NCBI GenBank assembly: GCA_951799405.1
Contig: OX637344.1
Location: 1,116,001-1,180,000 of the forward strand
DNA: 64,000 nt
Reading direction: 5' to 3'
DNA from: Agapetus fuscipes
Taxonomy: Eukaryota > Arthropoda > Insecta > Trichoptera > Glossosomatidae
Of the stretch, positions 42,200 to 53,317 are shown piece after piece. Positions within the stretch are counted from its first letter, which is position 1; each line of letters starts with the position of its first letter. The notes under the pieces are model-generated. The model did not search any database and had not been told where the DNA came from. It saw only the letters and a program-made list of their open reading frames with translations. A program made the position numbers and the translations under genes.

Positions 42200-43084
42200 A
42201 AATGAGCTGGAGAAATTCATTAATGAAAATATAGGAAGAAGTATGATATTGTTTAAAGATTAAATTAATGATTACAAATATGTCTATGGTTTCTCTATCG
42301 CAGAATGTAGACGTATCTGATATCAACCAACGCAGATTTTCAGTTAAACAAAAAAAACTCTACGTTATCAAGATAAAATCTCGTGCATTTTTTTGCTTAC
42401 AAATATTCATGAACAGAACCTTTTTCATTGATTAAAACCTCATGACAAAAACCACAAGTTTAAACGAATCTTTAGAGTTTAGAGGATAAACAAATATATA
42501 ATACAACAAATCCCAAAAGCATATTTTAGCATTAAAAATACCTGCATTTTTGTATACATTACTTTTTTCTGTCTACGGTATATTTTAAAATTAAAAGAAA
42601 TACTAAATACACAGTTTCCATTTTCGGACACAATCGTGCGTGACGAATATTGAGGTTTAACAGGAGCTTCAAGTCTTTGAAGGAAAACTTCATACTAATT
42701 AATACAGAGCTGAAAGATGGGGAGGGGGGGAGGGGGTTTTCAGGGAGGAGTACAATGCAGGATTTGCAACCCCTTTATTCTTTCACCTCCCCCGCCCCGG
42801 GCTGAAGGCGGTATTTATCAAAACTTTCTGACCGACTTTCACGCTTGTCATTTTTATTACGTTCATAATGATGGCGTCACGAATTTTTAATGGACGGAAA
42901 CGCCATTTCGGTAATGAAATAAATGTTGTTTTTTTTTCTTTTTGCGGAAATACAAAATGTCTTTTTAAACAAGAGTTTTCATCAAAAAAATATTTCAATT
43001 AGTAGATTGCATTCAAGATTCTATTGCTTTGATAAAGTTAAATGTTATTTATTGTTTGTACCTGTGTGTTCCTAAAAAAAAAGG
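42200..43084. other. AT-rich, no recognised gene or repeat
   Basis: Only a G-rich tract at 42719-42748 stands out. The 71-residue antisense frame at 42783-42998 is unassigned. Confidence 0.4.
42719..42748 (+). other. G-quadruplex-type motif
   Basis: GGGG, GGGGGGG, GGGGG and GGG runs within 30 bp. Confidence 0.55.
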
Positions 43085-43369
43085 CTGATTTATTTGGTGA
43101 GCGCTGTTTTTGTGTGTATCACACCTAAAGAGCCATCTGTGAGCTTGGTTGTCGCTGAAAAAAGTGCCAGTTCTCAAGCAACACCCAGTTGCTGTAAGGC
43201 TGGATGGACCTTTAGTGACCGGTCTTTGGTAAAGGTTTATGAATTGTAAAACCCAGCGAAGAGCAAATTTAAAAATATATAAATGGTATATTATTTGTGC
43301 TCCGTCGAAATCCAAACCCACAACCTTCCATTCAGAGTCCGAAGTGTTATCACCGAACCACGGACCGGT
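43085..43369 (-). mobile_element. SINE-C copy, full length
   Basis: TGATTTATTTGGTGAGCGCT to AACCACGGACCGG; head complete in reverse. Confidence 0.9.
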
Positions 43370-43619
43370 CCTTGGCTATAGTTTAGCATGAGGATGACCA
43401 CCCATACTGTAAAAAATGGTTCACTTTGCCAATGCCACCGCTGTTTCAGGGAAGGTCGGCAAAATTGCAGGGTTTATTTTTATTTGATGTTTTTGATTTT
43501 AATTTGAAAATACACATGCAGCATTTGTTAGCGCGAACTTACACGTGTCTGTTTGTGGGTACGCATTTAATATGAATTTTAAAGTTTAAAATATATTTGA
43601 AACTTAGATTATAGATTGA
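43370..43619 (+). mobile_element. SINE-A copy
   Basis: TCCTTGGCTATAGTTTAGCA to TGAAACTTAGATTATAGATT; immediately adjacent to SINE-C. Confidence 0.88.
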
Positions 43620-43658
43620 AAGAGATTCTATGAATTCGGCTTATTGTTTTCAGACTAT

Positions 43659-43708
43659 TTTTTTACAGTATGGGTGGTCAGCCTTATACCAACCTATAAG
43701 TCAAGGAA
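43659..43708 (-). mobile_element. SINE-A 5' end fragment
   Basis: TTTTTTACAGTATGGGTGGT to CCTATAAGTCAAGGA. Confidence 0.8.
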
Positions 43709-44050
43709 ACCTCAAGTCAGTAACTTAAAATACTCCTACAATGAAAGATTTAAGAAGAAAATTTGTAGAGAATTGTTTGTTTAAAGTTTTGAATTTCAGT
43801 ACGTGTATTTACAATTCCAGAAGTGAACCAGAAAGTAACACAAATTAATGTCTTCTCGATGAACAGCGTAATAACATCATTCCCAGTTAACAAAGAACTA
43901 ACAAATCCGCCAAACTCAATGAGAACAGAATCCTGCATGTGGCTCTACAGTCCAAGTATAATACTAAACTGTAGCCTCTAACCGAGAATGTATGGAATCT
44001 AAAGCAGCGCGTCTTGCGAGCGTTTTAGTGTGTATATATTTGTGATGAAT

Positions 44051-44300
44051 GCTCCTTGACTGATATAGGTTGGTTTAAGGCTGACCCCCCGTGCTGTAAA
44101 AATTGGTTCACTTTTGCCAATGCCACCCGGGTTTCAGGGGAAAGCGGCAGGAGTTGCAAGGTTTATTTTCATGTGAGGTTTTGTTTATTTGTATGCACGC
44201 ATGCAGGATGTGTAGGCGCGAACCTACATGTGCCTGTCTGTGGGCATCATTAAATATGAGCCTTAAATGTTAGCATATCTTTGCAGCTTAGATTATAGAT
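44051..44300 (+). mobile_element. SINE-A, divergent subfamily
   Basis: GCTCCTTGACTGATATAGG, GCTGACCCCCCGTGCTG, GTGTAGGCGCGAACCTAC, GCAGCTTAGATTATAGATT. Confidence 0.88.
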
Positions 44301-45092
44301 TTTTTTCATCACATTGCACACAGCAAATGATTTGTTACACTACGCAGGATCAAATTCAATAATTATCTCAAAAATCATAAAATTTGGAGGTGACGGCGTT
44401 TGCAGTTATACGACTCAGTCTTAATCCATCCAGGATTTTGTTAACATTCCACGTTAGACCCACATTTCAAAGGCAGTGATTTTGTTCTCGAAGCACTGTG
44501 GAAGTGTCCATCCTTCCTTCCAATTGGAAAGATGCCGATCTCCCCATCCGCAGACGCAACTTTGTTTCGCCAATCCGAAACGCTGTTCTCGAGTTTGATT
44601 GCAAAGTTTTGCAGTTGGCGTGGTGTGGAGAGCTCGTGATCTTGATGCTCTTGATGCTTTTAATGCTCTTGATGCTCTTTAGCAGCCTCTACAGAGGAAG
44701 CCTGGTGAAAAGTTGAGCCGTAAATAAGGCATCAGTAAGACACCCGGGACCAAGAGCAGCCTAACACTTGCTCTGCCCGATAACTGCAATGATATGGAAG
44801 TGTCTTTATATGTGAGAGTGGTCCCGGTGCTGCAAATGAAGATTATAGGAGAAAAACATGAAATGTCAGAAAAATATGAAAATAAGTTCGTAAGTTATAA
44901 AGTTAAATCTAGTGGCATCTTTGTGTATCTTAAGCTCTGCAAAATTTGCCATGCAAAAACAGTTGCTATCAAAGTTTATGGCGGTATTTCCTGTTTTTTG
45001 TGACAGGCATTAACCATAATTTCTAATTTCAAATTTTGGTTTCCTCATAATTTTCTTCAACAGCTAACATTCCTTGTTCTTCGTTTCTGAGG
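44301..45092. other. No recognised gene
   Basis: A short GATGCTCTT-type tandem patch at ~44641-44682. Frames of 72 and 69 residues at 44498 and 44794 are unassigned. Confidence 0.4.
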
Positions 45093-45292
45093 GTTGAAGT
45101 GGGGGTTTTCCAGCTCTTGAGGGAGCTGGTTCTCATTTCTAGTGAAGGCTGAGTAAACCTTATCGGTATTTGATTTTGGGGTTTGAAATAAACACCGAAA
45201 CGAAAAATCATTTCAGACACCCTCGGTTGGATTCGAACCCGAACTCACGACATGGAATGCAAGCACTCTACCAACTAAGCTATCGAACGGAC
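45093..45292 (-). mobile_element. SINE-B 5' two thirds
   Basis: GTTGAAGTGGGGGTTTTCCA to CCAACTAAGCTATCGAACGG. Confidence 0.88.
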
Positions 45293-45640
45293 AATAATGA
45301 TGATGACGATTTATAGAGCGCCATTTCGTGACTACTGTCACTGCAAGGGCGCTTTCAGTCTTGACGCGTCGGTGAAGAAGTGGATCTTCATTCCTCTTTT
45401 AAAGCGCTCAATTCCCTCCTTAACGCGCACTTCTGGGGGCAGCTGATTCCAAGTATACTGTCCAGCAAAGGCAAAAGCGCGGTCTCCAAACACTGTGCTT
45501 CTTTTTCTGCATGCTACACTAACAGTGGTTAGTGCACTGTCAACAGATTGTATTGCTACGCCGACATGGAAGTATCTTTCTTTATACACGGCCCAGTGGC
45601 GTAGGTTGCCATACAACTCGATTCTCATCGGCTTTCCTTT
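45293..45640 (-). pseudogene. LINE-gamma C-terminus and 3' UTR
   Basis: Minus strand: VFGDRAFAFAGQYTWNQLPP, FKRGMKIHFFTDAS (stop near 45338), then GCGCCCTTGCAGTGACAGT, CACGAAATGGCGCTCTATAA, ending in a (CAT)n-like tail. Its upstream sequence is interrupted by the MITE at 45607. Confidence 0.85.
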
Positions 45641-45809
45641 TAAAATGAGGCAACAAAGTAGTTATAAAATATAGACACAAAGTAAAAAAATACATTTAAA
45701 ACCAAAGAAACAATACGTATTTTTTCCCCATTGAAACCATGCAGTCTACTTTATTATCATTTTTGCCTCATTTTAAACGGGAAACCGATGGGAATCGAGT
45801 TGTATGGCA
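45607..45809. mobile_element. 203-bp MITE with ~45-bp TIRs
   Basis: Left end TGCCATACAACTCGATTCTC and right end, reverse-complemented, TGCCATACAACTCGATTCCC; both continue to AAAATGAGGCAA. Confidence 0.8.
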
Positions 45810-46054
45810 CCCTTTGCCACTGCTATTACACGCGATTACCCCTTGTTCTTTTGTATAATTTTTGTTTCTTTAACTAACTTTTATCTGGTGCATCGGGTCA
45901 AATATTTTTACAAGACATCTCGCCTCTGGAAGTCAGAGGGTTAAGCTCCTCTACGAGAACTGGCTGCAGTATCGCGCATTGACTTTTGTCTTAGCATCGT
46001 AAATTTCAGTTATTTCGCAACGAGCCCGACAAGAGATTTTAAACTTTGCCGCAC

Positions 46055-46530
46055 TGTAGGTACCATTTAGTATTTAACCTCAAACTAATCGTTTTACCAA
46101 GAAAACTAAAGAAACTAAAACTCTTTCTAGAGGCGCTGTTTCCTTTTACATGCATTTTTAGGTTAACGCCATCGTTGACTTTGAACGTTTTTTTTTGTAA
46201 ACATGTCTGCACTGTACCCCTAGTGAAACATATTACGTTTAAAGTCAACTAAAATTATTGTAAGTAAACAGAAACGCTTACTAGAGGCGTCTTTTTACTT
46301 TCTATGCATTTTTGGTTTACGCTATGGCTGACTTTAAACGTTAAATTTTTAACTTGTCTGCACACTACCCCTAGTAAAAAAAAATACGTTTAAAGTCAAC
46401 CAAAATGAGTGTACGTAAAGAGAAACGCTTAATAGAGGCGCTCTTTGCATTTGTATACTTTTTCCGGTGTCCGTTAAAGTTGATTTTGAAGTCCAAGTTT
46501 AAAACTTGGCTTCACTGTCCGTGATGGGAA
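46055..46530. repeat. ~152-bp unit, three tandem copies
   Basis: The anchor CTAGAGGCG or ATAGAGGCG occurs at 46127, 46281 and 46432; ACGTTTAAAGTCAAC at 46235 and 46386. Copies diverge by perhaps 20-25%. Single copies are dispersed (repeat H). Confidence 0.8.
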
Positions 46531-46725
46531 TACGGCAAAAGTTGAACTCTTGGGTATTTTGTACGGAGCATAATTAGATGTTGTTTTGTACGGGATTTGA
46601 GATGTAAGGAAAAATACAAAAATTTCACTGTGTGTGCAAAATTTTAATTAAAAATGATATCAACGATGTTTAGAAAATATTTTCAGTCTATGCATTTACA
46701 TTCTAGGACGATAAAAATCGAAAAA

Positions 46726-47139
46726 GTAGGTTGCAAAGATACATATATTACATTTAAGATTAATATTAAATGCATCCCCACAAGCAGACGCGTATAATTT
46801 CGCGCTTACACATGTCGCATGTGGACTTCCAACACAAATACCCAGGTTTAAGTTAGAATTACGGTCGTTTGACATTTTGACAATTATATTAATTTTCGGA
46901 TATTTAACGAACCGTTCGGTGAGAACTTACATTATTCTCTGATTCTATGAGAATAATGTAAGTTCTCACCGAACGGTTCGTTAAATATCCGAAAATTAAT
47001 ATAATTGTCAAAACAAATACCCAATTTAAAATGAACGCAACTCTTGCCGACTTTTCCTGAAACAGGGTTGACATTGAAAAAGTGAACCATTTTTGTACAG
47101 TGTGGGTGGTCAGCCTCATAACAACCTATAAGTCAAGGA
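46726..47139 (-). mobile_element. SINE-A copy split by a palindromic insertion
   Basis: 3' half 46726-46844 and 5' half 47013-47139, sharing the 11-bp duplication ACAAATACCCA. Confidence 0.88.
46845..47012. mobile_element. 168-bp insertion with a perfect 65-bp-arm palindrome
   Basis: Flanked by ACAAATACCCA at 46834-46844 and 47013-47023. The first 30 bp (46845-46874) are unpaired. Then 46875-46939 and 46949-47013 are exact reverse complements around the 9-bp spacer TGATTCTAT. No coding content. Superfamily unknown. Confidence 0.9.
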
Positions 47140-47149
47140 ACTATTAAAA

Positions 47150-47372
47150 TCCTTGACTGATAGGTTGCTATGAGGCTGACCACCCGTGCTGTAAAAATCG
47201 GTTCACTTTTGCCAATGCCACCGCGGTTCAGGAAACGGCGGCAGGAGTTGCAAGGGTTATGTACATGTGAGGTTTTGTTTTTTTGTATGCACACATGCAG
47301 AATGTGTAGGCGTGAACCTTTGTACAAGTGCCTGTCTGTGGGCATGCATTTAATATGAGCCTTGAAATTCGG
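47150..47372 (+). mobile_element. SINE-A, divergent subfamily
   Basis: TCCTTGACTGATAGGTTGCT, CTGACCACCCGTGCTG, GGGCATGCATTTAATATGAG. Confidence 0.85.
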
Positions 47373-47800
47373 ATTGAAATTTGTAGGACTTAGATTGACT
47401 TATTGAAAGTGAAATTTTAAATAACCAAGGTCAGGAAAAGCCTTTTTTCTGGTTGACTTTGGCTTTGTGCTAGATTTTGGGAATACTTGAGGCAGATTAA
47501 GGAATAAGAGCATTTCTTGAGGGGACCTCTAACAGACCCTAATGAGATCTTCAGCGCTCTCTACGGGGAGTCCCCCAAAACAAGGAAAAAACTGTCCAAT
47601 CATCATTACTGGAGAATTTTGCCTTTCAGACAAAAATCGACCTCAAAAAAACTCAGAAAACAGTTAGTCTAACAAAAACTTTTTGGAAATACCATCGGAG
47701 TAAAATCTCCTTCAAAAATTAACTTATTCTGTCCAATTTGAGGTTTTAGAATAATCCATGTTTAATTTCGTTTAGCGTGAAATGAGTCTATATATAATTG

Positions 47801-48012
47801 ATAATCTAAGTTGCAAAGATATATCAACATTTACAGCTCATATCAAGTGCATGCCCATAAGCAGACACGCACAATTTCGCGCTCACACATGCCGCATGTG
47901 GATCTACAATATAAAAATCCAATCTCAAATGAACATAAGCCGGACAGGGGTGACATTGGCAAAATGAACCATTTTTTACAGTACGGGTAGTCAGCCTCAT
48001 ACATCAAGGAAT
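47801..48012 (-). mobile_element. SINE-A copy
   Basis: GATAATCTAAGTTGCAAAGA to GGTAGTCAGCCTCATACATC; an internal ~30-bp deletion near CATAAGCCGGACAGGGG. Confidence 0.85.
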
Positions 48013-48134
48013 AAGTTACAGTTTGGTTAAAAACATTGGAAAACAGGGCTGACATTGGCAAAGTGAACCATTTTTTACAGTACGGGTAGTCAGCCTCATA
48101 CATCAAGGAATAAGTTAAAGTTTGGTTAAAAACA
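47945..48134. repeat. 99-bp tandem duplication covering a SINE-A 5' end
   Basis: Units start at 47945 and 48044; both run from CAGGG..TGACATTGGCAAA through GTTTGGTTAAAAACA, with about five differences. Confidence 0.88.
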
Positions 48135-48625
48135 GTTGTTCGAGTAGTTGTGTATTCAAAAGAGAATAAAGAAATAAAAACACTTAGAGAAAGCAATCTC
48201 AAAAGAACTAGGTAGGTTGAATGCTACACAAACCTGAAGTTTTTTTATTTTTCAAAGTATACAAGGAGAAAGTTGGTGTTGTGGAGAGGTGGGAAAATTA
48301 TTTTAGAGGTGAAAATATTATCGACGTCGGAGTGAAAAGTTGAATGGAAGAGAAACGCGAGAGAATAAAGTGAGTCGAGACGGCACGGCATGGCAAGGTG
48401 AAGACCTCGTGAAAAACTCGCTGGAATCTTAAACAATTGCGTAGTTTCAAAATTAAAAAAAGTTTGCTTAAACTTGCGGATAAAGAAAACTAATTTGAAA
48501 TTAAAACATGTTTTTTTTATAAACAGTTTTTCATTAAATATTCCTTCATACTTTTTTTTTTTATCAAAATTGAATTTTTTCTACTTGCAATTTCGTTAAA
48601 TTTCTGTCTTTTTACATCTTTACTC

Positions 48626-48870
48626 TATCTATAATCTAAGTTGCAAGGATATATTCATTCAAAGCTCTCAGATGTATGCCCACAAACAAACACGTGTAGT
48701 TCGCGCTTACAAATGCTGATTGTGTACTTACAAATAAAATCCAAACCTCAAATGAACATAAGCCCTGCAACTCTTGCCGACATTCCCTGAAACAGGGGTG
48801 ACATTGGCAAAGTGAACCATTTTTTACAGTATGGGTGGTCAGCCTCATACCAACCTATAAGTCAAGGAAT
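48626..48870 (-). mobile_element. SINE-A copy, full length
   Basis: CTATAATCTAAGTTGCAAGG to CCTATAAGTCAAGGAAT. Confidence 0.92.
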
Positions 48871-49026
48871 AAAATATACTAAAATAATAAACTACATAGT
48901 AAAAAAACCTTTTTAAACATTTGAGAGTCATATTTTATGCACTCCCAAAAACATGCTTACAGATGTTGCATGTTTAATATATTTTCAAAATAAGTAAAGT
49001 CACAGGTATGCTTGAGAAGATATGTA

Positions 49027-49256
49027 AGGCTCGAATTTTCGTCATTAAAACTAGCGCAAGTTCAAAACCCGCCTTCGCCGTCCCTTATCGACAGTTACTG
49101 ACCCTGGTTCAACATATGTCATTGGGTAATATTAATTAAGAATGTGTTAAAATATTGAATGATGAATTATTATTAATATTCCCACCTGTTTCTGGCCGGA
49201 TAAAATATGTTGGTGAATTGCATTGCATCTTCACAAATCTATTTAAAAAAAAAAAA
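49027..49256 (+). mobile_element. SINE-D copy, old
   Basis: GACCCTGGTTCAACATATGT, CCTGTTTCTGGCCGGATAAA, ACAAATCTATTTAAAAAAAA; the head has lost its B box. Confidence 0.65.
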
Positions 49257-49960
49257 CTTTCAATAACCTCTTACTAAAAATCTTCCTCAAAAAAGGGTGA
49301 CATTAGAAAAAGTGAACCATTGTGTACACTGTGGTTTCAAATCTCTAGAATTTTCTCGTGTGGGTATGTTTTTATAATTGAAATATTCTTGCAATCATGA
49401 AATTTATTGAATTATTGAATTAAGTCTATTTCATTTAATTAATTTATTCTCACACTGACTACACCAAATTGCAAATGGAAAATTTTAATTAAATTTTAAT
49501 TTTCATCGGTTTTTCCAAACCTATAATAATCAACCTACTAAAACTTTCCCTCTATGATTGGTAATCAACCTACTAAAACAATTATCATTTTGATATAATT
49601 CCGCTTTTGTATTAAATATTTAAAGTAATATCCTCGCGTAGGTAAATTAAACTAATTTCCTCTTTGTGCCGTTGTTCTGATGGATGTAAAATGTTCATTC
49701 AATAAATCTGTACACACGCAATATCCCTAATACATGTGATAACTGTTTTTGCTTAATGAACTGAAAGTTAATCGATTTTGTGTGCATAACTGAAATTCCA
49801 TTCCACTCGGTTTCATGCAAACCACAATGGAGATTTTAAAACAATTATATTTTGTGTTTTGTGGCTTGATGACTTTTTAATTATTTCAGTATTAAAAGTG
49901 GTTTCATTGTTTAAAATGTTATTTTTGAAAATGTTTTTCCACACAAACAATATCATCCAT
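49257..49960. other. AT-rich, only a small SINE-A scrap
   Basis: AAAAAGGGTGACATTAGAAA at ~49291 is a SINE-A remnant; AATCAACCTACTAAAAC occurs twice near 49527-49580. No gene seen. Confidence 0.4.
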
Positions 49961-50157
49961 TCCTTGACTTATAGATTAATGTGAGGCTAACCACCCATAA
50001 ATTAAAATTGGTTCACTTTACCAATGTCAGGGAAGGTCAGCAAAAATTGCAGGACTTATTGAGATTTGAGATATGGGGTTTTATATTTTAAAGGCGGCAT
50101 TTGTAAGCGCGAATTTATACGTGTCTGTTTATGGGAATGCTTATAATGTGAATCTTG
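49961..50157 (+). mobile_element. SINE-A copy, old
   Basis: TCCTTGACTTATAGATTAAT to ATGCTTATAATGTGAATCTT, with internal deletions. Confidence 0.8.
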
Positions 50158-50268
50158 GTTATTTATTGAAATTATTTTTCCATAGAAAAATCGTTTTTTT
50201 TATCGCGATTACCATTCATCAACATTTCTAATCTTAGTTGCAAAATCATAATAAATTAACATATAATC

Positions 50269-50587
50269 AGTCCGTTGATAGCTCAGGTGGTAGAGTGCTT
50301 GCATTCCATGCCGAAAGCTCGGGTTCGAATCCCACCGAGGGTGTCAGAAATGATTTACCGTTTCGGTGTTTATTTCAAACCCCAAAATAAAATACCGGCA
50401 AGGTTTACTCAGCCTTCACAAGAAATGAGTACCAGCACTCTCGGGAGCTGGGAAACCTCCACTTCAACTGAAGTGGTTGGCGTAAGGCCGGCCCCCTTAC
50501 CTGTAAAAATAAAAAGGTTCAACTCGCCACATGCGACCCCTTCGGGGATAACGCGGCAAGAAGTTACACCATATGTGTAGCTTAGTT
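50269..50587 (+). mobile_element. SINE-B copy, full length
   Basis: GTTGATAGCTCAGGTGGTAG (A box), CTCGGGTTCGAATCCCACCG (B box), to TATGTGTAGCTTAGTT. One of the best-preserved heads. Confidence 0.93.
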
Positions 50588-50602
50588 TAAAACAAAAAAA
50601 AA

Positions 50603-50826
50603 ATCTAAGTTTCAAAGATTTATTAAAATTTAAAATTCATGTATGCCAACAAACAGACTCGCACTGACGAATGCTGCATGTGTACTTACAGATTAAAATC
50701 CATACCTCAAAAGAACATAAACCCTGCATCTTTTGCCGACCTTCCCTGAAACAAGAGTGACATTGGTAGAGTGAAGTTTATTTTAAAGGATGGGCAGTCA
50801 GCCCCAGAACAACCTTTAAGTCAAGA
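50603..50826 (-). mobile_element. SINE-A copy, old
   Basis: ATCTAAGTTTCAAAGATTTA to CAACCTTTAAGTCAAG. Confidence 0.82.
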
Positions 50827-51354
50827 ATTATTAATTTGACAAATTAACTATTTGGGTTGTAGGGTTTTCGAAAATACTCACCAGTTAAAAAAAGAAGAAA
50901 ATATTATTATATTTGAATGAGACTCCCATAAAACACTCTTTTTCATGAGTCAAATGTTAAAATTATAACCAAATGTTTTTAAATAAATATTATTATATGA
51001 TTAAAGTTAAAGACAAAAATTATCCAAGACGTATTTTTATTTCTACAATTTATTCAGTCTCACAATCCAAAAGTATTTTTTCTCGAAAGCAGTATAAAGC
51101 CTGTAATATGTGCGATTCTGAAAGATACTCTTTGTCTGGGGTGTTACATGGATTATTCATAAAAAAAACATTTATGGCAGTGTCGGATATCGAGGGGTGG
51201 TTTTCGACTAAGTGAGAATTGATGACGCGAGGGCGCACTCATTCGTAAAGCTCGTATATTAGGGAAATTTATGTACAAGTGTGTAAGAACCCTCTGCATT
51301 CGTACGCTTCGGTAAACGAGTAAGTTATTTTGAAGGGAAGAAACACTAATTGTC

Positions 51355-51589
51355 AAATCTAATCTAAGTTGCAAAGGTATTTACATTATATGTATTCTCA
51401 CAAGCAGACACGTACAAGTTCACGCTTGCACATGCCGCATGTGAACCTACATCATAAATATACAAATCCCAAATGGACATACACTCTGCAACTCTTGCCG
51501 TCCTTCCCTAAAACAGGGGTGACATTGGAAAAGTGAACAATTTTCACAGCATGGGTGGTCAGCCGTATACCAACCTATAAGTCAAGGAA
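51355..51589 (-). mobile_element. SINE-A copy
   Basis: AATCTAATCTAAGTTGCAAA to CCTATAAGTCAAGGAA. Confidence 0.88.
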
Positions 51590-52212
51590 CATGTGATTGT
51601 GATTATTTTAATCCAATTAAAAACCTTCCTAAATATTAGTTGTGGATGAGTGATGTGTGGTTTGTTAAGTTTACCTCAAGAGCCTTGTATGAAGAAGGTC
51701 GTTGTTAAAGAGTGTCAATTATTTGGCGCTTTTTTATCGGTTTTCAGTTAAGGTCGGTAATTTTTTATCAGCGAAGGGGACATTAGAAAATATTTTTTTT
51801 GTGATCCACCAGGAATTAAATCTGTTTGTATGTTCTTCAAAGCTATGCTTCTATAAAAAAAAAGACTGCGATGTTAATGCAATAAATCAGTAGCATAGTT
51901 TTTAAGTAGTAACAAACAGTTTTGTAAGGAAACGTAAGTTTCTACGCACATGTAACCATTAAGATCGAGATTTGAGCATATGAGCCAGTCGTGAAAAAAA
52001 ATACAAGTAGGTAGTTATGTCCAGTCGATAGCGCAGTTGGTAGAGTGCTTGCACTCCATGCAGAGAGCCCGGGTTCGAACCACACCGTGGGCGACGGTGT
52101 CAGTTCAGTGTTTATTTCAAACCTAAAATAAAATACCGGCAAGGTTAAGCCTTCACAAGAAATGAGTACCAGCCTCTTCGAGAGCTGAGAAACCCAAACT
52201 TTAACTGAAGTT

Positions 52213-52376
52213 ATATTTGTTAGGGTTTGGTGGTTCACACTGTGAAAGTCCATGGTATTTATTTAAAAAAAAATGCAAGTCACTGCTTCTGATGATGCCT
52301 TTTAAGGCGAAAACGTTCAAGCATAAATAATAAATAAGAGTGAATTAAAAGTGTGTGTTTTTTTTTAAATAAATTC
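52213..52376 (+). mobile_element. 164-bp insertion with 10-bp target duplication
   Basis: Flanked by AACTGAAGTT at 52203-52212 and 52377-52386. Contains internal inverted ends (ATTTATTTAAAAAAAAA at ~52259 and its inverse at ~52358) and a hammerhead-like motif between them. No coding content. The layout would suit a short terminal unit of a Penelope-like element or a retrozyme-type retroposon. Confidence 0.75.
52284..52323 (+). ncRNA. Hammerhead-ribozyme-like motif
   Basis: TGCTT (52284-52288, stem I), CTGATGA (52289-52295), one extra T, stem II GCCTT/AAGGC (52297-52308), GAAA (52309-52312), the self-complementary hexamer AACGTT (52312-52317), C (52318, residue before the expected cleavage), AAGCA (52319-52323) closing stem I with five pairs. 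All core boxes are present. Departures: the extra T between CTGATGA and stem II, a 2-nt stem II loop, and no helix III loop, so a dimer would be needed. Same plan as 2318-2360 but unrelated primary sequence in the stems. Confidence 0.5.
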
Positions 52377-53041
52377 AACTGAAGTTGTTGGTGTGAGGCC
52401 GGCCAACTTAGTTGTGAAAATAAATAGGTCCCACTGGCCACATGCGACCCCTTCGAGGAGAACGCAGCAAGAAATTGCTCTATATGTGTAGCTTAGTAAC
52501 GTTTTTTATTTGTTTATTTTATGTTCACAGTATAATTGATAATATGCATTGATTGGCGCTACAACTCGTTGTGCGTCTAGACCTCCTCGAGGAGTTGCAT
52601 CCACTTGTTTTTCTCCATAACCCTTCGTCGTCAATTATGTAGTCAATCAATTTGTTTTTCATTTACGAGTAAAAAAACTGAACCGAATAATTTTTGAATA
52701 CTGAGGTCTCCAGTAATCTCTCGATTTCGTATTCAGAAAGTGGATTCAATAATGTCACCCTTAGCGGGGTAAAATTTATTTTTTGGAAATTTAAATTTTA
52801 AATCCATTAATGTGGGAATAATATATTATTTTATAATTTCTGGAATATTTATTGGGGTGAATACCGTGAATGCCCTGGCTACCTATACAAATGAAAATTC
52901 TGTCGGACCTCTACAAATTAATATTCAAACATTCTTTTGGGGTTGGCGCCCAAACTTGCGGGACCAGTACAAAGAGAAAGGGCTGTGTTTGGAGTGCCAC
53001 TGACCCATTGTTAAAATCAAATCAGTGTTTCTACAATTGGC

Positions 53042-53130
53042 CTTCTTCTTCTTCAGAGTTTTTCAGTCCACTCCTGAACGTAGACCTTTTCCAATTTTCT
53101 CCATGCCTTTCTATCGGCTGCTGTCGTAGC
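53042..53130 (-). pseudogene. LINE polymerase extreme C-terminus
   Basis: Minus strand reads ATTAADRKAWRKLEKVYVQE, WTEKL and stop: the ADR..WR tail seen at the end of several metazoan LINE polymerases. Confidence 0.45.
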
Positions 53131-53134
53131 CCCG

Positions 53135-53210
53135 GTAACCTCAGTTGGGTTTGAACCCACAACATTTCATTTACGAATCCAAAGTGTTAACCATTAGACG
53201 ACAGGTCCGT
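53135..53210 (-). repeat. tRNA-like head resembling SINE-C
   Basis: TTGGGTTTGAACCCACAACA, TTTACGAATCCAAAGTG, ACCATTAGACGACAGG: a tRNA-like A/B box layout in reverse, without the SINE-C body. Confidence 0.55.
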
Positions 53211-53317
53211 CGTTTAAAAATATGCAAAACGAACGAGTATTTTGTAAAATTTTAGATGGTTTGTGTACCTATCAACACTGTAAAAATCCAAATTAAGAGA
53301 TTTCTACTAATTTGTAG

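Larger units (their letters stand above)
52020..52500 (+). mobile_element. SINE-B copy split by a 164-bp insertion
   Basis: Head GTCGATAGCGCAGTTGGTAG and CCCGGGTTCGAACCACACCG; body resumes at 52387 and ends TATATGTGTAGCTTAG. Confidence 0.88.

Noticed and set aside
50275..50345. tRNA gene candidates with A and B boxes
   Set aside because: All such heads continue into SINE-B, C or D bodies, with imperfect acceptor stems; none looks like a free tRNA gene.
52870..53154. 94-residue frame
   Set aside because: Overlaps a LINE C-terminal relic on the other strand and has no coherent domain.
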